A stretch of DNA of 64,000 nucleotides from JAWKUK01 sp041398605 (GTDB lineage Bacteria; Planctomycetota; UBA1135; GCA-002686595). Location of the stretch: positions 1-64,000 of the forward strand of contig JAWKUK010000012.1 in the NCBI GenBank assembly GCA_041398605.1. The letters run 5' to 3'. The notes beneath the pieces were generated by a model, which saw only the letters and a list, made by a program, of their open reading frames with translations, did no database searches and was not told where the DNA came from. A program made the translations under genes and the position numbers. This document shows positions 35,879 through 44,303 of this stretch, piece by piece (positions within the stretch are counted from its first letter, which is position 1; every line of letters starts with the position of its first letter).

Positions 35879-36540
35879 TTCGGGGTCTTCTTGGCGGAAG
35901 TTTTTTTTGCCGCCGCCTTTGTTGCCGCCGCCTTCTTCGTGGGTGCTTTCTTCGTCGGTGCCTTGCTTGTCGCCGCCTTCTTGGTGGCCGTCTTCTTAAC
36001 CGTCTTCGAAGCGGCCTTCTGTGTCGTGGCTCTTGTCGTAGTTCCCTGACCGGCCTTTGTGGCGGAGCTCGCCGGTCGCTCGCTCGAAGGGGTGGCGCGC
36101 ATCGCCTCGTATTGGGCGATGAACGCCTTGAGCGGCATCGCCTTGATCGCTGCGCCGATCGCCTCGAGGGACGCGTCCTCGATCCGCTTGAAGCGCACGC
36201 ATGACTTGCCCATGTCGAGCTTCTTGCCGCTCGCCTTCCAATCGGCGACAAAGCGCTCGAGCGCCTGCGGGTCCATGTAGAGGCCCAAGAAATAGACCGA
36301 GATGTTGTTCTTCTGCGAAGCCACGTGCGCAAACGGCAGCGGCTGCTTTGGGTCGCAGTGGTAGCCCCCGGGGTACTTGGAGTGGGGCACGAAGTACCCG
36401 ATCATCCCGTACTGCATGCCCTCGACGAAGCCCTTGTCGAGGTTCTTCTTGATGACCTTGCGCACCGCCTCGATGGCGGCGCGCCGGTCCTCGGGGAGCG
36501 ACGCGAGGTACTCTTCGACGGTCTTGGCAGCGCTTTGCAT
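35875..36540 (-). CDS. DUF1801 protein with histone-H1-like tail
   Basis: 221 aa from the ATG at 36540. Residues about 1-145 form a DUF1801 (YdhG-like) domain, recognised from VEEYLASLPEDRRAAIEAVR, GMQYGMIGYFVPHSKYPGG, NNISVYFLGLYM and MGKSCVRFKRIEDA. Residues about 160-221 are a Lys/Ala/Thr/Pro-rich tail of repeated KKA-type units, like bacterial H1-type nucleoid proteins, likely to bind nucleic acid or acidic surfaces. The function of DUF1801 is not established. The frame continues upstream but loses coding character. Divergent from the surface-protein gene at 36783. Confidence 0.83.
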   Translation of the reverse strand: MQSAAKTVEEYLASLPEDRRAAIEAVRKVIKKNLDKGFVEGMQYGMIGYFVPHSKYPGGYHCDPKQPLPFAHVASQKNNISVYFLGLYMDPQALERFVADWKASGKKLDMGKSCVRFKRIEDASLEAIGAAIKAMPLKAFIAQYEAMRATPSSERPASSATKAGQGTTTRATTQKAASKTVKKTATKKAATSKAPTKKAPTKKAAATKAAAKKTSAKKTPK

Positions 36541-36782
36541 GGGGCGGATCGTACTCCGCTGCCATGCGCCCGCAAGGCGCGCTCCCAGCGGCGTCCGTGG
36601 GGCGATGCCGGAGCTGTGACCACGCGCTCGCTGCGGGCCATTCGGTCGTGCAGGCAGGTCGGGGACCTCGACGGCGACGGCTTCGGTTGCCTGACGTGGC
36701 GGCCGCGCGGCTGCTAAGGTCGACCGCGCGCGCACAGGTGGCGCCGGTGGCGCGGAGCGTGCATCCGGGGTATACCCAGTGC

Positions 36783-38540
36783 ATGGGCAAGCGCAGTTGG
36801 GTCGGACTCGTCGCCGCCGCATCGGTGCTCAGCCTCATGCTCTTCCTCCGGGAGACGCCTCGGGCTGATCAGGGCGCGCTCCAACGCGACGTCACCAGTG
36901 GCCCTGACCGGACCTCCGCGCCGGCCTCCCTCGTTCCGAGTGAGGATCGAGCTGGCGACGTGCGCCGCGACGCGCCCGTCCCCGCGACAGGGGTCGAACC
37001 CTCGCAGGCCTCCGTCGCTCCAAGCGAGCCCGTGCGCGTGAACGCCGCAGAGCGGCATCCACTGCGCATTGTGCTGCGTGGCGCGGACGGCAACGAGGTG
37101 CAGCCGGTCGAGGCCCGCGTGGAGCTCGCAGACGCTGGGCCGGGTGAGGCGCGTGTCACCGTGCTGCGCGACACCTCGCGTGGGGCCTTCGACGACGTCG
37201 GCCCGGGGCGCTACGTCGTGACCGTGGCGGCGAGCGCCTACGCGCACCGCCCGCGCACGATCACGCTTGACGCCGCCGATGTCGTGCGCTGGGACGACGG
37301 CGAGGGGTGGGAGGTCGAGCTGTCGCTCTACGTCGCTGGCGAGGTCGCCGTCCTCGTGCGACGCCCCGACGGTCGGCCGTTCACGACCTACGCCGACGAA
37401 CGCGGCCTCGAGCCTCGGCGGCTCTTCTATCGCGCGTTCGAAGCCTATGCGCAGCTCGACGCGCCGGCGTCGAACGCGCGTCCAGCGAGCGCCTCTTCCG
37501 ACGGCCCGCGACCCGACGGCTCGCAATCGGCAGTTGACCCACCGGCGCGTTGGATCGCGCTGCGGGGCGGATACCGCGCCTCTGTCGGCGAGTGTGCCGT
37601 CGGCGCGCTGCAGCTCACTGCGCCGCCGCCGATCTGGGTCGGGCTCTCGTACTTCGGCGTGCATATCGGTTGGCAGGCCGTGCGTGCCGGCGACACGAGC
37701 GTGACCTTCATCCTGGATGAGGCGACGCTCGCGGCCCCGAACGCACACGCGACGGTGCGTTTCATTGACGCCGACGGCGGTCACCCGCTGGCTGGCGTCA
37801 AGACGACGCTGCTCGCCGACACGTCCTCGTATCGGCGCAAGGACCTCGAGAAGCGACTCAGCGATGAAGACGGCAGCGTGCGCTTCGAGGGCTTGATCCC
37901 GGGTCGCTACGAGCTCGTCGCGCTCTTTGGCGAGAGCACGTTGAAGCGCCGCGTGGACCTCCCGCAGGGGGGGCGCATCGACCTCGGGACGTTCGAGCTG
38001 CGCGCTGGACGCTCGATCGCAGTGCGCATCGTCGACGTCGACGGGCGACCGCGCGGCGCCTGGCTCGAGACCGGCCCCTATGCCGTTGGTAAGCGCCTCG
38101 AAGAGGTCTTTCGTCCGAACCTCGATCACCTCGTCAGCGGCACCGGCCTGACGACGCTACGGAGCCCCGCCGAAGCGATCGCCGTCCGAGCGACGGCGAC
38201 GAGCGACGGTCCTAGCGGCCCGATCGAGCCTACGCAGACGCGCTCGCGGATCGTCCTCTTGGACCCGAACGCGCTACCCACGGACCTTGAGCTCGTCGTG
38301 CTGGAGCCCCGTCGCGTGCGCCCCCTCGCCGGCGCGGTCCCTTGGCCGGGCGCGTCGTTGGAGATCGTGGACGACCTCGGCCTGGTCGTGGGCAAGGCGG
38401 CGCTCCAGGGCCGCCCGACGTTGAACTTGCAGCCCGGCACGTACACGACCCGCGTGATCGACGCCGCTGGGATCGTCTACAGCGGGCCTGCGCTGAACCT
38501 GATGCCGGGCGAAGCGCCGTACGAGCTCGCGCTGCCCTGA
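36783..38540 (+). CDS. Membrane-anchored protein with carboxypeptidase-regulatory-like domains
   Basis: 585 aa from the ATG at 36783. A signal anchor lies at residues 5-22 (WVGLVAAASVLSLMLFL), followed by a low-complexity linker. Several beta domains of carboxypeptidase-regulatory/transthyretin-like type follow (VEARVELADAGPGEARV, FDDVGPGRYVVTVAASAYA, VRFEGLIPGRYELVALFG, IDLGTFELRAGRSIAVRIV, LNLQPGTYTTRVIDAAGIV). Such domains are typical of exported structural or adhesive proteins. No catalytic domain is seen. It ends 38 nt before the left repeat of the RAYT element. Confidence 0.72.
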   Translation: MGKRSWVGLVAAASVLSLMLFLRETPRADQGALQRDVTSGPDRTSAPASLVPSEDRAGDVRRDAPVPATGVEPSQASVAPSEPVRVNAAERHPLRIVLRGADGNEVQPVEARVELADAGPGEARVTVLRDTSRGAFDDVGPGRYVVTVAASAYAHRPRTITLDAADVVRWDDGEGWEVELSLYVAGEVAVLVRRPDGRPFTTYADERGLEPRRLFYRAFEAYAQLDAPASNARPASASSDGPRPDGSQSAVDPPARWIALRGGYRASVGECAVGALQLTAPPPIWVGLSYFGVHIGWQAVRAGDTSVTFILDEATLAAPNAHATVRFIDADGGHPLAGVKTTLLADTSSYRRKDLEKRLSDEDGSVRFEGLIPGRYELVALFGESTLKRRVDLPQGGRIDLGTFELRAGRSIAVRIVDVDGRPRGAWLETGPYAVGKRLEEVFRPNLDHLVSGTGLTTLRSPAEAIAVRATATSDGPSGPIEPTQTRSRIVLLDPNALPTDLELVVLEPRRVRPLAGAVPWPGASLEIVDDLGLVVGKAALQGRPTLNLQPGTYTTRVIDAAGIVYSGPALNLMPGEAPYELALP

Positions 38541-38578
38541 AGCCCTCGCGGGTCACCGGCGCTTCTTCTGCTTCGCGC

Positions 38579-39715
38579 AGTACGGTGCCAGGCACATTCC
38601 TCCAAACAATCACCGCTTACCACGCCAGAGCGGCGCCCAAGTTCGATTCATTGCTAGAACCACCGTACGGGCCGCTCGCTCTGCGTACTGCGCATCTGCT
38701 AGCTGCAGCTCACGGTGCAGTCCGGTCAGTTGACCGACTGCCGACGGTGTCATGCCGAGCCGCCGAGCGGTCTCTTGCAGAGGGCAGGCTGCTACGTCTC
38801 GTAGCAGGCCGACGCGAAGGACCTTCCATGCATCGCGGCGGCCGACGCGCCACGGTGTCTCCTCTCGCTCCATTGCGGTGACGAATGACAAGGCTTCGTC
38901 GATGTCGTCCGGCACGACCAACGGGTCCCCAACCCCGTGACCGTCGGCGAGGAGGGCCTTGCGCCGCATCCAATCGAGCACAGCGTCAGGCGCCGACTCG
39001 ATGGGATCCGGCAACATCTCCGGTGTGTCACCTCGTTCGAGCCGCCGTTCGACGAGCGCGCTCAGCGACGGCGGCATTCGTCCGAAGACACGTTCGTAGG
39101 AGTGTGGGTCGTAGGAGGCGCCGCCGGATCGAGTGAAGACAAAGCCCTCGACCCAGTCGCGCGTGAGCCAGGGATAACGAGGAGGCCCGGCGCGGCAGTA
39201 GTCCCGCGCACTTCCGTAGGGGTAGTCTGCCGCGCGCGTGGCCAGGCCAGCGTCGACGGAATTCCGATCGATGTAGGCCACAACCGCGGCGCGATACCGG
39301 TCATCGTTGACGCGCTTTGCGCGGTAGCGCCCGCGAAAGAGCGCGCCATCACGGCGTCGGCTCCGGTTGTACCAACGCGCGTATCCGTTCTGGACGCGCT
39401 GGAGCGGGATGGCGAGGCCGCCTTCCGGGCTCCGTGCGAGCACATGGAAGTGCGTCGTCAGCAAGACGAACGCATGCACCTCCAGCCCATCGAGTTCGAC
39501 CGCCCGTTGGATGAACTCGAGGAGGACAAGGACGTCCTCCTGCCGCTCGAAGATCGGGCGGCGCGCGATCCCGCGGTTAGTGATGTGGGACCAGGATCCT
39601 GCTTCTGTGCAACGCGGTCGTCTCGGCATCGTTCTCTCCGTTGGGGAGACGTGCGGTGAACGACGGGGTTGCGGGGCGATGTCGGAAATTGGAGGAACGT
39701 GCCAGGCACCGTACT
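38579..39715. mobile_element. RAYT-type element bounded by 27-bp inverted repeats
   Basis: Repeats at 38579-38605 and 39689-39715 are inverted copies of each other with two mismatches, each holding a GTGCCAGGCAC core that is itself nearly palindromic. They enclose one Y1 transposase gene; the left repeat ends 4 nt after its stop. The right repeat lies 5 nt from the stop of mfd. Whether this is a mobile unit or a REP-pair domesticated with its RAYT cannot be told from one copy. Confidence 0.75.
38610..39629 (-). CDS. REP-associated tyrosine transposase (Y1_Tnp, RAYT)
   Basis: 339 aa. The N-terminal IS200-type domain shows HITNRG, the HUH metal motif HFH (60-62) in TTHFHVLARS, and the catalytic Tyr region QRVQNGYARWYNR (Tyr83 or Tyr87), then LFRGRYRAKRV and AYIDRNSVDAG. 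These enzymes cut and join single-stranded DNA at hairpins. A C-terminal extension of about 150 residues includes a helix-turn-helix-like part (LQETARRLGMTPSAVGQL), reminiscent of DnaA-C type tails in some family members. The gene appears intact, and its flanking repeats are likely the substrate. Confidence 0.88.
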   Translation of the reverse strand: MPRRPRCTEAGSWSHITNRGIARRPIFERQEDVLVLLEFIQRAVELDGLEVHAFVLLTTHFHVLARSPEGGLAIPLQRVQNGYARWYNRSRRRDGALFRGRYRAKRVNDDRYRAAVVAYIDRNSVDAGLATRAADYPYGSARDYCRAGPPRYPWLTRDWVEGFVFTRSGGASYDPHSYERVFGRMPPSLSALVERRLERGDTPEMLPDPIESAPDAVLDWMRRKALLADGHGVGDPLVVPDDIDEALSFVTAMEREETPWRVGRRDAWKVLRVGLLRDVAACPLQETARRLGMTPSAVGQLTGLHRELQLADAQYAERAARTVVLAMNRTWAPLWRGKR

Positions 39716-39720
39716 GGGGT

Positions 39721-42700
39721 TTACTGGCGTCTCTTTCGCGCCGCGCCGCTTTGTGGCGTGTTGACGGGGTGGAGGCCTAGGACTTGCTCGAGCCAGCCGA
39801 GGGCCTGCTCGTGGTCGCGGTGACAGCGCGCGGGCGCGACGAGGTGCGCGACGCCGGGCCGGATCGGGCGCAGGTCGAGCTTGCGGCCGCCGCCGCTCGC
39901 CTCCGCGAACAGCTCCTCTAGCTTCACGCGGTCCGCGTACTGGATGACGTAGCGGTCCTCCTGCCACGCCAAGTGCCGCAGCTGGTACGGGTCGAGGCGC
40001 ACCTTCAGGCGGAAGAGCCGCAGGAGCGCCTCGGCCTCCGGCGGGATGCGCCCATAGCGGTCGCGCAGCGCCTGCTCTTCGTCCGTGAAGTCCGACGGGT
40101 CGTGCAGGTGCGCGAGGCGCCGGAGGACGTCCAGGCGCTGGTCGGGCGAGGGGATCCAATCGTCCGGCAGGTACGCGCGCGTGCCCAGCACGAGCTCGCA
40201 GCCGGCCTCCAGCTCCTCGAAGCGCGGCGCGTTCGCGGCGGTCATCGACTCCAACGTCTCGCCGGACTGCAAGCGCTCGATCGTCAGCTTGAGCAACCTG
40301 CAGTACATGTCGTACCCGATCGCCGCGATGTGCCCGGACTGCTGCGCGCCGAGGACGTTGCCCGCGCCTCGCAGTTCGAGGTCCTTGACCGAGATGCCGA
40401 AGCCCGCGCCGAGGTGGTTCAGCTCCTCGAGCGCCTTCAAGCGCTCGCGCGCGTGCTCCTTGAGGGGCTTCCAGCGCTCGACCATCAAGTAGCAGTACGA
40501 CTTGTGCTCGCCGCGCCCGACGCGGCCGCGCAGCTGGTGCAGCTCCGACAGCCCGAAGTGGTCGGCGTCGTCGATCAAGATCGTGCCGGCGGCCGGCACG
40601 TCGACGCCGTTCTCGATGATCGTCGTCGCGATGAGCACCTGCACAACGCCCGAGTTGATCGCGCGCATGACCTCCTGCAGGTCGCCCGCGGGCATCTGGC
40701 CGTGGCCGACGGCGTAGGTCGCCTCGGGCACGAGCGCGCGGATGCGCGCCGCGAACGCCTCGATCGATTGGACCTTGTTGTGCAGGATGAAGGCCTGCCC
40801 GCCGCGATCGAGCTCGCGCCGCAGGACCTCGGCGATCAGCTCGTCGTCGTCCGAATAAGCGAGCTGTGTCTCGATCGCCTGGCGCCCCGGCGGCGGCGTC
40901 TGCAGCGCAGAGATGTCGCGGATGCCAGAGAGCGACATGTGCAGCGTGCGCGGGATCGGCGTCGCGGTCAGCGTCAGCATGTCGACGCTGGCGCGCAGCT
41001 GCTTGAAGCGCTCCTTGTGCGTCACGCCGAAGCGCTGCTCCTCGTCGATGATGACGAGGCCCAGGTGCTTGAACTTGACGTCCTTCGACAGCACGCGGTG
41101 CGTGCCGACGACGATGTCAACCGACCCGTCCTTCAGGCCGGCCAGCGTCGCCGCGACCTCGCTCGGCGACGTGTTGCGCGACAGCGCGCGCACCGTCACG
41201 GGGAAGTCCGCCATGCGCGAGCGGAACGTGCCGTAGTGCTGCTCGGCCAGGACCGTCGTCGGCACGAGCACCGCGACCTGACCGCCGGCGGTGACGACGC
41301 GGAACGCCGCGCGCACGGCCATCTCGGTCTTGCCAAAGCCGACGTCGCCACAGAGCAAGCGGTCCATCGAGCGCTCGGAGGTCAGGTCAGCCGCGATCTC
41401 GTTGTCCGCGGTGACCTGGTCGACGGTCGGCGTGTACGGGAACTCGGCCAGGAACGCCGCCACGATCTCCGCGTCGGCGTCCCACGGCGGGCGCTTGTCG
41501 AGCTCGCGCTTCGCCTGCACCTCGATCATGTCGGCGGCGAGGTCGAAGAGGCCGCGCTCGACCTTCTCCTTGCGCTTGCGGAACGTCTTGCCGCCGATCT
41601 TGTCCAGCGGGATGACGCCGGCGCCCGCGCCGACGTAGCGCTGCACCATGTCGACGCGGCTCGCCGGCACGTAGAGCGAGACCGCGTCCGCGAACTCGAG
41701 GTGCAGGTGCTCCTCTTCGCCCTCGCCGCGCGCCATGCGCGTGAGGCCGCGATAGCGCGCCAGGCCGTGCACTGCGTGGACGACGTGGTCGCCGGGCTTC
41801 AGCTCGAAGAAGCTCTGGATCGCGCGCACCTTGTGTTGGTGCTGCTTCGCGAGCGCGCGCCGCCGCGCGCCGAGGGTGCCCTTCAGCTCGTGGGCGCCGA
41901 CGACCACGAGGCGCCAGGCGGGGGCGCGGAAGCCCTTCGAGACGACCCCGACGCGCACGTCGAGCCCGTGCTCTGGCCCCAAGAGGTCGGCGAACTGCTT
42001 CGCGACGCGGTCGCGCTCGGCCTCGGTGACGCAGCCGATCACAACGCGCTGGCCCGCCACGACGAGCGCGCCGAGCTCCGCCGCGCTCGCCTCGACGCCG
42101 CCCGAGAACTGCTGCACCGTGCGCGTGTCGAGCGACATGTGCTGGCCCGGGAGGCTCTGCACGTCCAGGACGCGCCGCGCCTGCAGCGCGCGTGTGTAGG
42201 TCTTGAGCGCGCGCTCGTGCTCCGGTCGGCGCACGCGGAGCGCTTCCGCGCGCTCCTCGATCCGCAACGGCTCGATGCGCACGATGAACGCCTCTGGCGC
42301 CAGCAGCTCGCCGAGCTGCATGCCCTCGACGCCGTCGTCCTCGGCGAGCTCGCTCGCGAGGCACACCTCGACCGTCTTGTGTACGTCCGTCGAGCGCTGC
42401 TGCTCGGGGTCGAAGGTGCGCAGCGACTCGACCTCGTCGCCGAACATCTCGATCCGCAGCGGCGCGGTGCTCGCCCAGGGGAAGACGTCCAGGATCTCGC
42501 CGCGCAGGCTGACCTCGCCGGGCGCCTCCGCCAAGGGCTCACGGCGGTAGCCCGACTTGATCAGTCGCGCCAGGAGCTTCGTCGTGTCGAGGGCGTCGCC
42601 GACCTTGAGGCGCAGGAACGAGTCCTCGAGGTCCTTCAGCGCGGGCACCGGCTGGATCGCCGCGAGCATGCTCGTCACGATCAGCCTCGGCCGCGCGTGG

Positions 42701-43038
42701 GGGGGGCCGACGATGCGCTGCGCGAACTCGAGGCGCTGGCGGATCGCGTCGGCGTCACCGTGGGCGCTCCCCTTGGCGCGGGCCGTCGCGGTGTCGCGCG
42801 CGGGGAAGAACGTCGGCTCGACGCCGAGCGCGCGCAGGTCGGCGAGGAACGTCTCGGCCTCGGTGTCGGTGGAGACGAGGACACACACGGGCTCGGGGGC
42901 GTGCGCCGCGAGCGCCGCGGTCACGAGCGCCTGCGCGCCGCCCCAGATGTTCCCGGCCGAGAGGTTGCCTTTGCGCCGCAGCCGATCGAGCAGCTCCGCG
43001 AACTCGTCGGGTGCCGCGAGGGTCGGGACGTCCAGCAT
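39721..43038 (-). CDS. mfd: Transcription-repair coupling factor Mfd
   Basis: 1105 aa from the ATG at 43038 (MLDVPTLAAPDEFAELLDRL); the frame is open for 198 more codons, but these overlap the divergent secreted gene and lack coding character. Mfd removes RNA polymerase stalled at DNA damage and recruits UvrA. Visible in order: UvrB-like N-terminal region (FFPARDTATARAKGS); the CarD-like polymerase-interaction domain near residue 416 (GDHVVHAVHGLARYRG); Walker A GDVGFGKTE near 564; DEEQRFG near 664; helicase motif VI QLRGRVGRGEHKSYCYL; and the C-terminal TRCF domain. Slightly short of the E. coli protein. The stop is 5 nt from the RAYT repeat. Confidence 0.94.
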   Translation of the reverse strand: MLDVPTLAAPDEFAELLDRLRRKGNLSAGNIWGGAQALVTAALAAHAPEPVCVLVSTDTEAETFLADLRALGVEPTFFPARDTATARAKGSAHGDADAIRQRLEFAQRIVGPPHARPRLIVTSMLAAIQPVPALKDLEDSFLRLKVGDALDTTKLLARLIKSGYRREPLAEAPGEVSLRGEILDVFPWASTAPLRIEMFGDEVESLRTFDPEQQRSTDVHKTVEVCLASELAEDDGVEGMQLGELLAPEAFIVRIEPLRIEERAEALRVRRPEHERALKTYTRALQARRVLDVQSLPGQHMSLDTRTVQQFSGGVEASAAELGALVVAGQRVVIGCVTEAERDRVAKQFADLLGPEHGLDVRVGVVSKGFRAPAWRLVVVGAHELKGTLGARRRALAKQHQHKVRAIQSFFELKPGDHVVHAVHGLARYRGLTRMARGEGEEEHLHLEFADAVSLYVPASRVDMVQRYVGAGAGVIPLDKIGGKTFRKRKEKVERGLFDLAADMIEVQAKRELDKRPPWDADAEIVAAFLAEFPYTPTVDQVTADNEIAADLTSERSMDRLLCGDVGFGKTEMAVRAAFRVVTAGGQVAVLVPTTVLAEQHYGTFRSRMADFPVTVRALSRNTSPSEVAATLAGLKDGSVDIVVGTHRVLSKDVKFKHLGLVIIDEEQRFGVTHKERFKQLRASVDMLTLTATPIPRTLHMSLSGIRDISALQTPPPGRQAIETQLAYSDDDELIAEVLRRELDRGGQAFILHNKVQSIEAFAARIRALVPEATYAVGHGQMPAGDLQEVMRAINSGVVQVLIATTIIENGVDVPAAGTILIDDADHFGLSELHQLRGRVGRGEHKSYCYLMVERWKPLKEHARERLKALEELNHLGAGFGISVKDLELRGAGNVLGAQQSGHIAAIGYDMYCRLLKLTIERLQSGETLESMTAANAPRFEELEAGCELVLGTRAYLPDDWIPSPDQRLDVLRRLAHLHDPSDFTDEEQALRDRYGRIPPEAEALLRLFRLKVRLDPYQLRHLAWQEDRYVIQYADRVKLEELFAEASGGGRKLDLRPIRPGVAHLVAPARCHRDHEQALGWLEQVLGLHPVNTPQSGAARKRRQ

Positions 43039-43296
43039 GCAGAGCGCGTCCCCGGCGCCAGCCGCGGGCGCGGCCGCGGGGCTCGGACCTCCGGCGCGGC
43101 CCGCGTGGGCCTCGTCGTCCGTGGTGCGTGTGCGAGGGGGGGGCAATGGACCTGGCGCAGCGAGTCGCGCCCTGGGCCTCGGGTCACTGACCGAGCGCCG
43201 ACCGCGCGGGGAGAGGATAACCGGCTGACTGCATACCGGGGCACTTGCGCGCGCCAGGCCTATGCGTTCCGATCCTTCCCGGGCCGCGCTTGGCCC

Positions 43297-43302
43297 AGGA
43301 GG
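43297..43302 (+). promoter_or_regulatory. Shine-Dalgarno AGGAGG
   Basis: AGGAGG ends 7 nt before the ATG at 43310 and decides that start over the in-frame ATG at 43262. Confidence 0.75.
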
Positions 43303-43309
43303 ATCCTTG

Positions 43310-44116
43310 ATGTCACTGTGCTCCCAGATGCTGTGCTCCCAAGTCACGCCGCAGGCCATGCGGCTCGCCTTTGCCCGCCGCGCTGCCGCCGGTTTCGCGC
43401 TCGCGCTCGCAGCCCTGAGCGCGACGAGCTCCGTCGCCGCAGCCCAGACCTTCGACCAGTGCGGCACGGTCGAGGCCGGGGTCTCCTGCCCGTTGCTGTT
43501 TCGCTCGGACGACCAGCGCCTGTGGCTCCTCGACGTGCCGCTGACGGGCTTCCAGGTCGGCGACCGCTTGCGCGTCATGGGCGACGAGGACCCGTTCTGC
43601 TTCACGATCTGCCAGCAGGGTGACGGCTGCATCTTCAGCTCCGTGTTGCTGCCGTGTCAGCCCTTGCAGCCCACGTTCTGCACGCCTGGCGTCCCGAACT
43701 CGACCGGCAGCCCGGGCGCGGTCATGGGGTCGGGCAGCCTCGACGTTGCCGCCAATGACCTGACGCTGACGGCGAGCCAGTTGCCGCCCGGCAGCTTCGC
43801 GTTCTTCATCGCGGCGCGCGCGCTCGGCGCGCCGATCCCGATGCCCGGCGGCTCGGTCGGGACGCTGTGCCTCACTGGCAACGTCTCGCGCTTCGTGGCG
43901 CAGGTCGGGACCGTCGGCGCCAACGGCGTCTATCGCATCTCGACCGCGCCAGGTTCGGGCGCGCAGATGTTCTCGCTGGCGGCGTTCCCGACGCCGTCGG
44001 GCGCCGTCGCGGTGGTGCCCGGGGACACGTGGCACTTCCAGTGCTGGCACCGCGACGTGTCCGGCGGCGCGGCCGTGTCGAACTTCACCGAGGGGCTGAG
44101 CTTGCAGTTCCAGTGA
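43310..44116 (+). CDS. Secreted protein with shared C-terminal module
   Basis: 268 aa from the ATG at 43310, supported by AGGAGG 7 nt upstream. A rather long signal region runs to VAAAQ (about residue 46). Residues about 47-120 form a small Cys-rich domain (DQCGTVEAGVSCPLLF, DPFCFTICQQGDGC) that resembles an OB-like or single beta domain, not identified. From FCTPGVPNSTG (about 122) to the end is the shared module, with FAFFIAARA, LCLTGNVSRF, FQCWHRD and SNFTEG. This is the smallest member here, so the module takes up half of it. The 165-bp repeat begins 22 nt after the stop. Confidence 0.85.
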   Translation: MSLCSQMLCSQVTPQAMRLAFARRAAAGFALALAALSATSSVAAAQTFDQCGTVEAGVSCPLLFRSDDQRLWLLDVPLTGFQVGDRLRVMGDEDPFCFTICQQGDGCIFSSVLLPCQPLQPTFCTPGVPNSTGSPGAVMGSGSLDVAANDLTLTASQLPPGSFAFFIAARALGAPIPMPGGSVGTLCLTGNVSRFVAQVGTVGANGVYRISTAPGSGAQMFSLAAFPTPSGAVAVVPGDTWHFQCWHRDVSGGAAVSNFTEGLSLQFQ

Positions 44117-44138
44117 GCGCCAAACGTGCGCTGCTGCG

Positions 44139-44303
44139 AGGAGTCTGCGCCACAGAACGCGGTTCGCAGCGTGGTGCTCCCGTGCGTCGGCGCAAGGCGC
44201 AGCAAGTTCCTCATGGCTTGGTGCGATTTGGGACCTTGCGGCAACGCCGCTCCGGCGCGCGGGAGCGCCGCGATGCGAATCGTGTTCTGTGGCGCAGGCT
44301 CCT
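44139..44303. mobile_element. 165-bp MITE-like inverted-repeat element, copy 1
   Basis: About 95 % identical to 61032-61196 (eight differences by eye), same orientation. Ends are inverted repeats of about 29 bp (AGGAGTCTGCGCC... / ...GGCGCAGGCTCCT), and the complementarity continues far inward; many of the arm differences are C/T, so an RNA copy could keep G-U pairs. It carries no coding capacity. It fills the gap between a plus-strand secreted gene and the convergent transporter gene, touching the latter's stop codon. Confidence 0.85.

Noticed and set aside
39973..43623. 1216-codon open frame antisense to mfd
   Set aside because: It exactly mirrors mfd, has Arg/Ala/Leu-biased composition and no domain. 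High GC makes stop-free antisense frames common; the same holds for frames at 901-1860, 12923-14344, 21927-23228, 28308-29606 and 54219-55802.
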